Origin: Bdellovibrio sp. UBA4095 | GTDB taxonomy: Bacteria > Bdellovibrionota > Bdellovibrionia > Bdellovibrionales > Bdellovibrionaceae | DNA length: 64,000 bases | Direction of reading: 5' to 3' | NCBI GenBank assembly: GCA_002381805.1 | Contig: DFXZ01000004.1 | Location: 1,138,871-1,202,870, forward strand | Part shown: positions 8,482 to 16,926 of the stretch, in pieces | Layout of the letters: every line of letters begins with the position of its first letter | Position numbering within the stretch: the first letter of the stretch is position 1 | Program-made: the position numbers and the translations under genes | Notes under the pieces: model-generated | What the model was told of the DNA's origin: nothing | Databases searched by the model: none | Seen by the model: the letters and a program-made list of their open reading frames with translations, nothing else

Positions 8482-10179
8482 CTAGGCTTTCGCTTCGGCC
8501 AGTAGCTGTTCGGCATGGGCTAGGGAGGTCTTCGATATTTTTTCACCACTGATCAGGCGAGCAATCTCTTGCACTCGATCTTTGCGTTTGAGTTCCGACA
8601 CGACCATCGCAACAGACTCTTTTTGCGGAGATTTTTGAATAAAGAAGTGAATATCCCCGAATGCAGCGACCTGTGGCAGGTGAGTGACACAGACAACCTG
8701 TTGCCCTTTAGCAATCGTTTTAAGTTTTCGTCCGACTTTTTCTGCGGTTTCACCGGAAACCCCAGTGTCGACTTCATCAAACAAATAAGTCCGAGGTTGG
8801 TGACCGGAGCCGACTACTCTTTTTAAGGATAAAAGAATACGGCTAAGTTCCCCACCTGAAGCGAACTTGGCAAGAGGTCTCTTGATATCTTTGGCCGAAG
8901 TCTGACTCATGAATTCGACATCGCTAAGTCCGGTAGAAACCAAGTGGTCAAGTTTTTCGACCTGAACATGGAAGATGACACCTTTCATGTTCAAATCCAG
9001 CAGCTCGGCATTCACGCTATCGGCCAGGACTTCAGCCCCTTTCTGACGACGCTGGTGCAGGTCGGCAGCAAGGGTTTCGAGTTCTTTGCGAAGAGACGCT
9101 GCTTCTTTCTTGAGGCCATCAATACGGCTTTCTGAATTCTGTAGGTTGGCGATTTCGATTTCCATCTCCATGAGCGCGCGCAGGATGTCGTCAACGGAGC
9201 TGCCATACTTCTTTTGCAGTTTGCGCAGGTCGCTGAGGCGACTTTCCATCTCTTCGAGCTTCATCGGATCAGCATCGATCTTTTCGGCATATTGACGAAG
9301 TTCGAAAACACTTTCATCAATCAGAGCTTTGGCTTGTTCTAGATTATCAAGTTTTGCTGCGAGCTGCGGATCCAATGTCAAAAGCTCTTGGCCTTTTTTA
9401 AGGATAGCATTCAGTCTGCTCACCGCAGAGTCATCGTCGGTATAAAGCGCAGATTCTGCCTGATCCACGAAAGAACCAATGCGTGAAGAGTTCTTCAGTT
9501 TTTTCACTTCGACTTCAAGAATCTGATCCTCACCCGGAGACAAATCTAAGTTCGTAATTTCGTCACGTTGATAAATCAAGAAATCCAGTCTCTGCGCTTT
9601 TTGCTTGGCATCGCTTTCCAGTTTTTTGATTTCCTCGAAGATAGCATTGTAGCGATTGTATTTCTCGGCGTAAAGCAGGCGCTTGTCCCAGGTTCCCGCA
9701 TACTGATCAAGAAGATCCAGATGGTAGTGCTTGGACATGAGGTTGCGATTTTCGTGCTGTCCGGTCATTTCTATGAGGGGAGCCGAATGCCCTGCGAGTT
9801 CTACTAACGGAGAAACAATATCGCGAAGGCTGTTCAATGTGCTAAGGCTGCCATTCAGATATACTTTGGATTTGTCGCCCGTGCTGAGGACTCGGCGAAC
9901 TATCAAAATATCTTCGTCGGCCTCAATGCCCATGTCCTGCAAAGCGTTCTGGATGTCAGGGCGCTTGCTGATATCAAAAGATCCTTCGATAGTTGCCTGC
10001 TGGGCGCCTGTGCGAATCGTATCACTGGAAGCCTTGCCTCCCATAAGCAAAGAAAGGCTTTTTAACAAGACAGACTTACCAGCGCCTGTTTCGCCGCTTA
10101 AAATATTTAAGCCGTCTTTAAAAACGATGTGAAGATTTTCAATAATCGCAAAATTCGAGACTTTAAGTTCCAGTAACAT
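8482..10179 (-). CDS. recN: DNA repair protein RecN
   Basis: A 565-residue SMC-like ATPase of full family length. The N-terminal half-ATPase has NFAIIENLHI and the Walker A loop GETGAGKS; a long coiled coil (about 160-360) follows; the C-terminal half has the ABC-type signature FASGGELSRI and Walker B YLFDEVDTGVSG. RecN acts in the cytoplasm early in double-strand break repair, tethering DNA and cooperating with RecA. It lies 20 bases after nadK on the same strand, an arrangement seen in many bacteria. I saw no LexA-type box in that short gap. Confidence 0.97.
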   Translation of the reverse strand: MLLELKVSNFAIIENLHIVFKDGLNILSGETGAGKSVLLKSLSLLMGGKASSDTIRTGAQQATIEGSFDISKRPDIQNALQDMGIEADEDILIVRRVLSTGDKSKVYLNGSLSTLNSLRDIVSPLVELAGHSAPLIEMTGQHENRNLMSKHYHLDLLDQYAGTWDKRLLYAEKYNRYNAIFEEIKKLESDAKQKAQRLDFLIYQRDEITNLDLSPGEDQILEVEVKKLKNSSRIGSFVDQAESALYTDDDSAVSRLNAILKKGQELLTLDPQLAAKLDNLEQAKALIDESVFELRQYAEKIDADPMKLEEMESRLSDLRKLQKKYGSSVDDILRALMEMEIEIANLQNSESRIDGLKKEAASLRKELETLAADLHQRRQKGAEVLADSVNAELLDLNMKGVIFHVQVEKLDHLVSTGLSDVEFMSQTSAKDIKRPLAKFASGGELSRILLSLKRVVGSGHQPRTYLFDEVDTGVSGETAEKVGRKLKTIAKGQQVVCVTHLPQVAAFGDIHFFIQKSPQKESVAMVVSELKRKDRVQEIARLISGEKISKTSLAHAEQLLAEAKA

Positions 10180-10199
10180 AATACTTCCCTGCGTGATTC

Positions 10200-11096
10200 T
10201 TAAGAGCGGTCACCAAATTTCAGTTTTTCGCGGAGCAAATGAAAGAAATTATGATCAGGTTGGCGCACCATCCAGTGATCATATTCGGATCGGGTCAGCA
10301 AGATCTGGTCGTCGGCTGTGATCTCCAAAGCCTTCTGTCCATCTACGACAAAGTGAGCTTTTTGGTTTTTCCCCTGCAATTTGAACGACAGTTCGCAGTT
10401 ATCGGGAAAAATCAACGGACGTGAAGTAAGGCTATGCGGAGCCACTGGTGTCACCACCAGGACCTTTGATTCCGGATGCACAAGTGGGCCACCAGCTGCC
10501 AGATTGTAAGCTGTGGATCCCGAAGGCGTCGAAATGACGAAGCCATCGGCTTTGACTTCGCTGACCAAAAATTTTTCAGAATAAACGGCAGTGTTTAAGA
10601 GCTGACTCATCGAACCTCTTTCGATGACCACATCGTTCAATGCATGGAACTCACCGCGAGTTTTTCCTTTGCGAATCACTTTTGCGTGCAGCATCGAACG
10701 AGGACGAAGAATCATTCCGCCTTCAAGAGTTTGCGCAATTATTTTGGATACGGAGTCTGCACTATGTGCAGTGAGGAAACCCAGGTTACCCATGTTAAAA
10801 CCTAAAATGGGAACACTTCGGCCTTCCAATATTCGCACAGCCCGCAGATAACTGCCATCGCCGCCAAGAACAATCACAAGGCTTAAAGAATCAAGATCTT
10901 TGGCCGTCTTACATAGCTTGGTTCCAGAGATCAGCTTTTGTCCCGGAGCCGTCAGGACATTGAATCCTTTTTCTTTCAAACTTTCAGCGACAGTCTTTGC
11001 CAGCGAGACCGCTTGGGCAGTCTCGAGGCGATAAACAAGAGCGATGTTGCTGTTGTCTTTTAAGAGGAGCTTATTTTTCGAGGACGTCTTTTTCAT
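10200..11096 (-). CDS. nadK: NAD kinase
   Basis: A 298-residue enzyme phosphorylating NAD to NADP with ATP or polyphosphate. The diagnostic motifs are GGDGSYLRA, NMGNLGFLTA, the NDVVIERG region, and STPSGSTAYNLAAGGP, in normal order and spacing. The start codon follows the TAA of the oligopeptidase gene without a gap, so translation is probably coupled. With recN downstream it forms the common nadK-recN pair. Confidence 0.97.
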   Translation of the reverse strand: MKKTSSKNKLLLKDNSNIALVYRLETAQAVSLAKTVAESLKEKGFNVLTAPGQKLISGTKLCKTAKDLDSLSLVIVLGGDGSYLRAVRILEGRSVPILGFNMGNLGFLTAHSADSVSKIIAQTLEGGMILRPRSMLHAKVIRKGKTRGEFHALNDVVIERGSMSQLLNTAVYSEKFLVSEVKADGFVISTPSGSTAYNLAAGGPLVHPESKVLVVTPVAPHSLTSRPLIFPDNCELSFKLQGKNQKAHFVVDGQKALEITADDQILLTRSEYDHWMVRQPDHNFFHLLREKLKFGDRS

Positions 11097-13136
11097 TTAG
11101 ATCAAACCATCTCTTCTCAAGAGTGCATTAGGGTCTGGCTCGCGACCACGGAATCTTTTGTAAAGATCCATCGGGTGCTCCGTTCCGCCGCGGCTAAGGA
11201 TGTTTTCTTTGAACTTCTTGGCCACTTCCTGATTGAAGAGTCCTTTTTCTTTAAAGTACTCGAAGGCATCTGCATCAAGAACTTCCGCCCACTTGTAAGA
11301 GTAATATCCTGCCGAGTACCCACCTGCAAAAATATGGCTGAAGCTGCAAGAAGAATTCGCACCAGCGATCTTTGGGAAGAGTCGAGTTTCGGCTGTAACC
11401 TTTTCTTCAAAGGCATCAACGTCCGAAATTTCACTTGGTGAAGTCGTATGCCAAGCCATATCCATCTTAGCGAACTGCAGTTGACGGCAAGACATGTAGC
11501 CGGCCTGGAACTTCTGGGAAGCCTTCAATTTTTCGATCAAATCTGCAGGCATCGGTTGATGAGTATCATAATGGCTGGCGAACAAGTCCAAACCTTCTTT
11601 CTCGCCCACCCAGTTTTCCATGATCTGAGAAGGCAATTCCACGAAGTCCCAGTAAACGCTCGGGCCACTGAGGGAACTGTACGTGCAATCGGAAAGCATG
11701 CCATGCAGAGCATGACCAAACTCGTGGAACAAAGTGCGAACTTCGTCATAAGTCAGCAGGGAAGGCTTGGTCGGCGTTGGTTTGGTAAAGTTACAGACAA
11801 TGCTGACATGCGGGCGTTTCATTTCGCCTTCAATCAAGCCTTGGCCACGGAACTGAGTCATCCAAGCGCCACCCTTTTTGGTCTCGCGAGGGAAGAAGTC
11901 AGTATAAAAGAGACCCATGTACTTGCCACTGGCTTCTTCGAATATCTCGTATGCTTTGACTTCGGGGTGATAAACCGGGATGTCCTTGTTTTCCTTAAAG
12001 GCCAGGCCGTAAAGTTTTTTAGCGTGAGCGAAAACTCCATCGACCACTTTTTCCAACTGGAAGTATGGGCGCAGGTCTTCTTCATTGAACGCATATTTTT
12101 CCTCTTTAAGCTTTTCAGAATAGAAAGCGAAGTCCCAAGGCATGATTTCGCCAAGACCATCAAGCTTCTTTGCAAAAGCCGCCACCTCGGCCACGTCCTT
12201 CTTTCCAGCATTCTTAGAAGCATCCAAGAGCTTGTTCAAAAAAGTGGTAACAGTTTGTGGATTTTGCGCCATACGTTCAGCAAGGACAAAATCTGCATGA
12301 GTCTTGAAGCTCAGAAGTTTTGCGCGCTTGTCACGCAATTGTACGATCTTTAGAACGTTCTGCTGATTGTCGAAACTGTCGTCAAAAGCACGAGAAGAAA
12401 AAGCTCGCCACATCTTTTCACGAAGAGGGCGACTTTTCGCGTAAGTCATAAACGGCAGATAGCTTGGAATTTGCAAATTGAAGAGCCATTTGCCTTTGTG
12501 GCCTTTTGCTTCTGCTAGGGCCGCGGCTCCTTCTAAAACTCCTTCAGGAAGTCCGTCGACATCTTCTTTTTTATCCAGAACCATTTCAAAAGCGTTCGTC
12601 GCTTTTAGAACATTCTCTGAATATTTAGGACCAAGCACGGAAAGTTCCTGATCGATCTGTCGAAGTGTCTCTTTATCTTGCGCGTTTAACAATGCACCAT
12701 TGCGAGTGAATGACAAGTAGGTTTTTTCGAGTAGTCGGTCTTGCTCTTTTGTCAGAGTCAGGTCTTTTCGCTTGTCATAGACTGCTTTGACTTTTTGAAA
12801 GATGTCTTGATCAAGTGCAATATCAGAGCTTAAGGCCGTCAGCTTCGGATAGATCTCTTTGGCAAGAGCTTGCAGGGCCTCATCTGCGTGAGCGACCTCA
12901 AGGTTGCTATAAATGCTGGAGATTTTGTCGGCAAGCTCTGATGCGGCTTCGAGAGCCACTATCGTATTTTCAAAATCTGCGGCGGCAGAGTTGTGTTTGA
13001 TCTTTTCAATTCGTGCCTTGGCCTGCTGAACGGCCTCATCTAAAGCAGGTAAGTAGTGCTCGACTTTAATTTTATCGAAAGGCACTGCTTGGTCTTTGTT
13101 TGTGAAGGGCATTAAGAGGGGATTTGTCGTGCTCAT
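11097..13136 (-). CDS. prlC: Oligopeptidase A (M3 metallopeptidase)
   Basis: A 679-residue zinc peptidase of the thimet oligopeptidase family. The zinc-binding motif HEFGH is at residues 471-475, followed downstream by the second-shell ELPSQIMENW, which supplies the third ligand region. It is of normal length and has no signal peptide, so it acts in the cytoplasm, degrading short peptides including cleaved signal peptides. ATG 13136 has GGAG six bases upstream; the in-frame TTG at 13148 does not. First gene of the prlC-nadK-recN group. Confidence 0.96.
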   Translation of the reverse strand: MSTTNPLLMPFTNKDQAVPFDKIKVEHYLPALDEAVQQAKARIEKIKHNSAAADFENTIVALEAASELADKISSIYSNLEVAHADEALQALAKEIYPKLTALSSDIALDQDIFQKVKAVYDKRKDLTLTKEQDRLLEKTYLSFTRNGALLNAQDKETLRQIDQELSVLGPKYSENVLKATNAFEMVLDKKEDVDGLPEGVLEGAAALAEAKGHKGKWLFNLQIPSYLPFMTYAKSRPLREKMWRAFSSRAFDDSFDNQQNVLKIVQLRDKRAKLLSFKTHADFVLAERMAQNPQTVTTFLNKLLDASKNAGKKDVAEVAAFAKKLDGLGEIMPWDFAFYSEKLKEEKYAFNEEDLRPYFQLEKVVDGVFAHAKKLYGLAFKENKDIPVYHPEVKAYEIFEEASGKYMGLFYTDFFPRETKKGGAWMTQFRGQGLIEGEMKRPHVSIVCNFTKPTPTKPSLLTYDEVRTLFHEFGHALHGMLSDCTYSSLSGPSVYWDFVELPSQIMENWVGEKEGLDLFASHYDTHQPMPADLIEKLKASQKFQAGYMSCRQLQFAKMDMAWHTTSPSEISDVDAFEEKVTAETRLFPKIAGANSSCSFSHIFAGGYSAGYYSYKWAEVLDADAFEYFKEKGLFNQEVAKKFKENILSRGGTEHPMDLYKRFRGREPDPNALLRRDGLI

Positions 13137-13318
13137 GCTTATCTCCAAGGTAAAGAATTATGATGATCATTTCTCTCTTAATCCAGAGGGAAAAGAAAGC
13201 TAAAAAGCGGATCTTCAATTTCTAATTTTGCCTCTGGAAATAGCTGTAGGAAATAAGGGAGTTAAGGTGCTAAAAAATGAGTCTTGGGGGACGCGTCGCG
13301 ATACTTTTAAGATGTCAA

Positions 13319-13359
13319 AAATGGAAAGGGCCCTTGGTGGTTTAGACTGCCAAGGGCCC
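13319..13359 (-). terminator. Terminator of the Cys/Tyr-rich lipoprotein gene
   Basis: Ten-base arms GGGCCCTTGG (13328-13337) and CCAAGGGCCC (13350-13359) pair perfectly. Read on the minus strand the stem is followed by TTTCCATTTTT, so it would end transcription arriving from the lipoprotein gene at 13413. Confidence 0.7.
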
Positions 13360-13412
13360 ATATTAATGCGGCATATTATCCGTAAAAACGGTTGAGGAGG
13401 CCGCACTCCTCA

Positions 13413-13952
13413 TTAATTGTTTACGCAAATACCTAAGACTGATCCACCGGTCGTCTGGCGGCAGGTCGCCCCAATTCCGCAAGAGTTCGCCTGATTGATG
13501 AAGCAGCTTTGAGCAAGAGTGCGTGTGCAGGAAGTGGTACTGGGATTTGCACCGCCTCCGACATTGGAATACTGAGGCCAATTAGTTGGGTACTCGTTGG
13601 CAGGATACGAGTAAGGACCGAATGTCCAAAAATAATAAGAAAAAGGCTGAACGATATCGGTACGAACACAGCCCAAACCCCACATCCCGTTATAAACGGG
13701 CATGTAGTTAGATGGGCAGTTACACAGACCATACTGATTAAAGTAGGTTGCATAATTGTAGCCATACTGAAAACCCGGATAAGCCATCCAGCCATAGTTT
13801 TGATAGTTGTTATAGTAGCTATTGTTACAGCTCGCTGTACCGTTGATACAGCTGAGTTCTAACGGGCTGACCGCCGTTTTATTACCACCTTCGTCTTTGG
13901 AGCCACAGGCTGCCACGACAAATGCGAATATAAAGAACACCACGCGTTTCAT
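13413..13952 (-). CDS. Cys-, Tyr- and Asn-rich lipoprotein
   Basis: A 179-residue protein with a lipoprotein signal ending FVVAAC (Cys16 acylated). The mature part is very rich in tyrosine and asparagine (for example NNSYYNNYQNYGW) and contains about ten further cysteines in the second half and middle, probably disulphide-bonded. Low-complexity Y/N-rich surface lipoproteins are frequent in Bdellovibrio-like genomes but I know no function. GAGGAG six bases before ATG 13952 supports the start. It has its own terminator and is divergent from the following AMIN-like gene. Confidence 0.75.
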   Translation of the reverse strand: MKRVVFFIFAFVVAACGSKDEGGNKTAVSPLELSCINGTASCNNSYYNNYQNYGWMAYPGFQYGYNYATYFNQYGLCNCPSNYMPVYNGMWGLGCVRTDIVQPFSYYFWTFGPYSYPANEYPTNWPQYSNVGGGANPSTTSCTRTLAQSCFINQANSCGIGATCRQTTGGSVLGICVNN

Positions 13953-14188
13953 ACGATACTCCTCGATCGTTAATGGACTCGAACTCTACAATCCAAGTTC
14001 TGTGCCGAAAGAGTGCGCTGCCATAAGGGGATATATTCGATTTGAGAAGTAAACTTTCCACTGAAGGTGACCTTTTCTGTTACTCGGGGACGGGAAGGGC
14101 CCTTAACCTGGCTGGAGGCCGGCCGGTAACTCTTGAACCTGCTTGGAAAGGATGGCACGCTTTAAGTGTGAATCGAAAGGAGTCGTTC

Positions 14189-14701
14189 ATGAAGTATTTA
14201 GGATGTCTATTAGTCCTTTTTTTAGCTATGCCTTCTCTGGGGGCTGTGTCTGCTAAAAAAGCGAAACCGGTTGCGAAAAAAATCTTGTCGGGTGAAGGGG
14301 CAGTATTCGGCGGTATTGCTGGTTCGGGCTTTTCTCTTTTAGATGTGCGCTTGTCTGCTAATAAAAAGAAAAAGATCGAACGAGTGGTTATCGACGTTGG
14401 CGATAAGAACGGCGCCACAATGAAAGGGTTGCCTGGCTTCTATTATGCGGAACTCAAGAAGAACCCTCAGCGTTTAGTGATCGATTTTTCGCAAATGCCG
14501 AAAGCGAAAGTGAAAGAATCTCAGCTGAATCAGATTTTTAAAGCTTCGCGAGCGGTGGTTGGTACTGCTATCACTGCTGATCCAGTAGACAGTTCTTTGA
14601 GTTTAACTTTAGATTTGAAAAAGAACACGAAAGTGCGCGTCTATCAGGTCGCTGGAAAGAAATCCACCAGTAAAGTGGTCATCGATCTTTTGGCGGAATA
14701 A
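14189..14701 (+). CDS. Exported AMIN-like domain protein
   Basis: A 170-residue protein with a signal peptide (MKYLGCLLVLFLAMPSLG). The rest resembles an AMIN domain, the peptidoglycan-binding beta-sandwich of PilQ and AmiC: KIERVVIDVG, NPQRLVIDFSQ and SKVVIDLL are repeated hydrophobic strands typical of it. AMIN domains localise envelope machines to the wall or septum. AAAGGAG at 14176 fixes ATG 14189. The stop overlaps the start of the next gene (TAATG), so it is coupled to the barrel protein, and the two probably act together in the envelope. Family assignment is by pattern only. Confidence 0.65.
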   Translation: MKYLGCLLVLFLAMPSLGAVSAKKAKPVAKKILSGEGAVFGGIAGSGFSLLDVRLSANKKKKIERVVIDVGDKNGATMKGLPGFYYAELKKNPQRLVIDFSQMPKAKVKESQLNQIFKASRAVVGTAITADPVDSSLSLTLDLKKNTKVRVYQVAGKKSTSKVVIDLLAE

Positions 14702-15468
14702 TGCTGCGTATTTTCTGCTTGGCAAGTTTGCTTTTAGTATCGAGTTATGCAAATGCCCGAGTGTTCAATATAAACAAAGAGCGTTTTGCGGGATTTTTTT
14801 CGGTAACCGGTGGAGGTTCGCATATTGGGACCAACGGCATTTCTGATGCGGCTGGTACCGGACTGGAGTATAGCGAAGAAACCAAGTACAACTTCACTGG
14901 GGAGTTCGGTTTTGCCTACTCCCTTCCGAAGCTCACTGTTCGCTTTGGCTTTGAAGTGTTTAAGCCAAATGTGCTTTCGTCGACGGTGGCGAATGGTACA
15001 AGCGATCTCTACGCAGTTGACAGCAGTATTCAGGGGTTTATTCCCAAGCTTGGAATCGACCTGAACATACATGGTAATGCCCAAAGCCGTTCATTCATAA
15101 ATGTTTCGGGTGGTCTGGGCGATGTGAAACTGAACAATGACTATTCCCTGACGACTGATGGGCAAGCTCTTTATACCGGAGTCAGCGATCATTCGGTTGA
15201 GGCCAAAGGATCGGGAACGCTTTTATCCGCAAGCTTGGGATACGAAGGATTACTCTCGGACACCAATACGATCATTGTTGAGTTTGGTTATCGTCAGTTA
15301 AATATCAACAACTTAAAGTATTCTCGAGGTGCGACTACCTTCAATCCCTCTGGAGCAGGCTCTACGACGGTCACAAGCGGAGACAAAGTTGTAAAGTCCG
15401 ATGGAAGTAGTCGAGATTTAAATTTATCCGGTCCATTTCTTTCGATCGGTTTTCGCTTTTACATGTGA
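14701..15468 (+). CDS. Outer-membrane beta-barrel protein
   Basis: A 255-residue protein with a signal peptide cleaved probably after NARV or SYANA. The mature part alternates polar and aromatic residues in the way of amphipathic strands (FAGFFSVTGGG, LTVRFGFEVFK, TIIVEFGYRQL) and ends SIGFRFYM, close to the C-terminal aromatic signal used by the Bam machinery. The size suggests 8-10 strands. Its start overlaps the stop of the AMIN-like gene by one base. Cargo or function unknown. Confidence 0.72.
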   Translation: MLRIFCLASLLLVSSYANARVFNINKERFAGFFSVTGGGSHIGTNGISDAAGTGLEYSEETKYNFTGEFGFAYSLPKLTVRFGFEVFKPNVLSSTVANGTSDLYAVDSSIQGFIPKLGIDLNIHGNAQSRSFINVSGGLGDVKLNNDYSLTTDGQALYTGVSDHSVEAKGSGTLLSASLGYEGLLSDTNTIIVEFGYRQLNINNLKYSRGATTFNPSGAGSTTVTSGDKVVKSDGSSRDLNLSGPFLSIGFRFYM

Positions 15469-15532
15469 TAGCTCATCATAAGTGACCTCTGTAAAGGTCT
15501 TGAGTTTGAGTTTTTTCCTCTGATCACCCCAA

Positions 15533-15591
15533 TTTCTTTCGAAGATAAGTTAATATGGATGAATCACATCCACTTCATCGAAAGAAAGGAG
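15533..15591 (+). promoter_or_regulatory. Structured leader next to a ribosome-binding site
   Basis: Arms TTTCTTTCGA (15533-15542) and TCGAAAGAAA (15578-15587) pair perfectly, enclosing an inner hairpin TGGATG (15556-15561) / CATCCA (15567-15572). The outer 3' arm directly abuts the GGAG (15588-15591) that serves TTG 15598, so folding could limit ribosome access. No known riboswitch class is matched. Confidence 0.5.
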
Positions 15592-15597
15592 CGGTAA

Positions 15598-16926
15598 TTG
15601 AAATTCCTCTGCTTAAAATTATGTCTGGCCGCTCTGTTAACAGTGGTTTCAGCTTGCAAAGAAAATCAAAATGAAAAGGTATCTTCCAATCGAATTCAGC
15701 CGGTCAGTCAGAGTTTAAAGCTGATCGATAATGGACCCGGAGACAATAACGAAGCCGAGTTTACTTTGGTAGGACGAGCTCTGGCACCCAAGATAAATGG
15801 TAAAGCTTTGGAGGCCACCAGGGTCTTCGTTAGAAATCATTTTGCATATGTGGCCTATAACGAGCCTGGTTTGGCAGGTATAGGCGCAGTGGAGACAATT
15901 GATGTGTTGAACCCGAAAAAGACCCGGTCTCTGCAGTTGATGTACTTTCACAACTACAGGGTGAATGCGGTTTTTGTTAATGGCGATCGCCTGTTTGTAG
16001 TGGGGTCTCAGGGAAATCACCTAAAACCTAAAGGTTATCTTCGAGTTTTGAAACTACGAAATGGGCTGCCTGCCGAACAGCTCGCACTAGTGAACTTGCC
16101 TCATTCTGATGCGAGCGCTGTTTTCGTAAAAGAGTCTCTGATTTATATTTCATCTGCTGGAGATGGGGGCTTAACATTGTTGAACGATTCCTACGCAGTG
16201 GTGGGCGAAAGTCGCATTTTTGGCGCGCAGGGCATTTCCGCTCCGTTGTTTTCCTCTTCAGTGTTCGTCCTGGGGGGGCAGCAGGGAAAGGTGAATGCCT
16301 TCAGCACTTCGGCATTGGTTTCAACGCGGATTCCTCAGGCAATGGTTCCTGCGGGTTCAGTTCACTTGAGCAAGGCGCAACGATTTGAAATTGAAGGTGA
16401 TTTGCAAAGTGGTTTGCAGTTCAGTCTGGCTAGTTTAGGAAAAAACGGCTTTAAGCTTTTCTGCAATATAGATGGGACGACGCTGGTTTCACAAAAACCA
16501 CCCAAAGTAAAAGGCGTTTCCTCGCGAGAGAACTTTACGAAGTCTGCTGTGGTGGACGAGGGTTTGCTTTTTGCTGGGAATGCCAAAGGGGGCGTGCAGG
16601 TTTATGCTCTGGAAGAGAGTCCTCAAGATGAATCTGCCTGTGACAATGTTACCGTCAAGAGGTTGGGTCGTCTGCCTTTAAATCAAAAAGTTAGAGTGAA
16701 CCATGTTGAAGCTAAAGACAAAATGCTCTTTGTGGCTTCCGCTAACGACGGGGGGCTTAAGATCATTTCTGTGAAATCCAAAAGTCAAAGCAAGCTCGTT
16801 AAGGATTTTAATTTGAAGAGTTCGGATTTTATCCTGCCGCCAAAGGTGCAGCTATTCACCGGGAAAAAGCAGAGATGGAGTTCCCCGGTTGCTAAGAAAA
16901 ATCAGGATGGCTTGGCTTATTGGTAA
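15598..16926 (+). CDS. Beta-propeller-like lipoprotein
   Basis: A 442-residue lipoprotein: the signal ends VVSAC with Cys20 as acylation site. The body is a series of repeats in which a hydrophobic strand of the type FAYVAYN, RLFVVGSQ, LIYISSAGDGG, LLFAGNAKGG, MLFVASANDGG recurs, resembling LVIVD or similar propeller blades. Such proteins are scaffolds or binding proteins on the envelope; no catalytic motif is seen. TTG 15598 follows AAAGGAGCGG and an unusual inverted-repeat leader. Its last 10 bases overlap the convergent acyl-CoA ligase gene. Confidence 0.72.
   Translation: MKFLCLKLCLAALLTVVSACKENQNEKVSSNRIQPVSQSLKLIDNGPGDNNEAEFTLVGRALAPKINGKALEATRVFVRNHFAYVAYNEPGLAGIGAVETIDVLNPKKTRSLQLMYFHNYRVNAVFVNGDRLFVVGSQGNHLKPKGYLRVLKLRNGLPAEQLALVNLPHSDASAVFVKESLIYISSAGDGGLTLLNDSYAVVGESRIFGAQGISAPLFSSSVFVLGGQQGKVNAFSTSALVSTRIPQAMVPAGSVHLSKAQRFEIEGDLQSGLQFSLASLGKNGFKLFCNIDGTTLVSQKPPKVKGVSSRENFTKSAVVDEGLLFAGNAKGGVQVYALEESPQDESACDNVTVKRLGRLPLNQKVRVNHVEAKDKMLFVASANDGGLKIISVKSKSQSKLVKDFNLKSSDFILPPKVQLFTGKKQRWSSPVAKKNQDGLAYW

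Noticed and set aside
11448..12353. A 301-codon open frame on the plus strand
   Set aside because: It is fully antisense to the oligopeptidase A gene, whose motifs are clear, and has no ribosome site or domain.
13509..13862. A 117-codon open frame on the plus strand, hydrophobic
   Set aside because: Antisense to the Tyr-rich lipoprotein; the valine/isoleucine-rich product simply reflects complement codons.
14042..14188. GC-rich leader considered as a riboswitch
   Set aside because: No match to c-di-GMP, cobalamin, TPP or other consensus elements that I could recognise.
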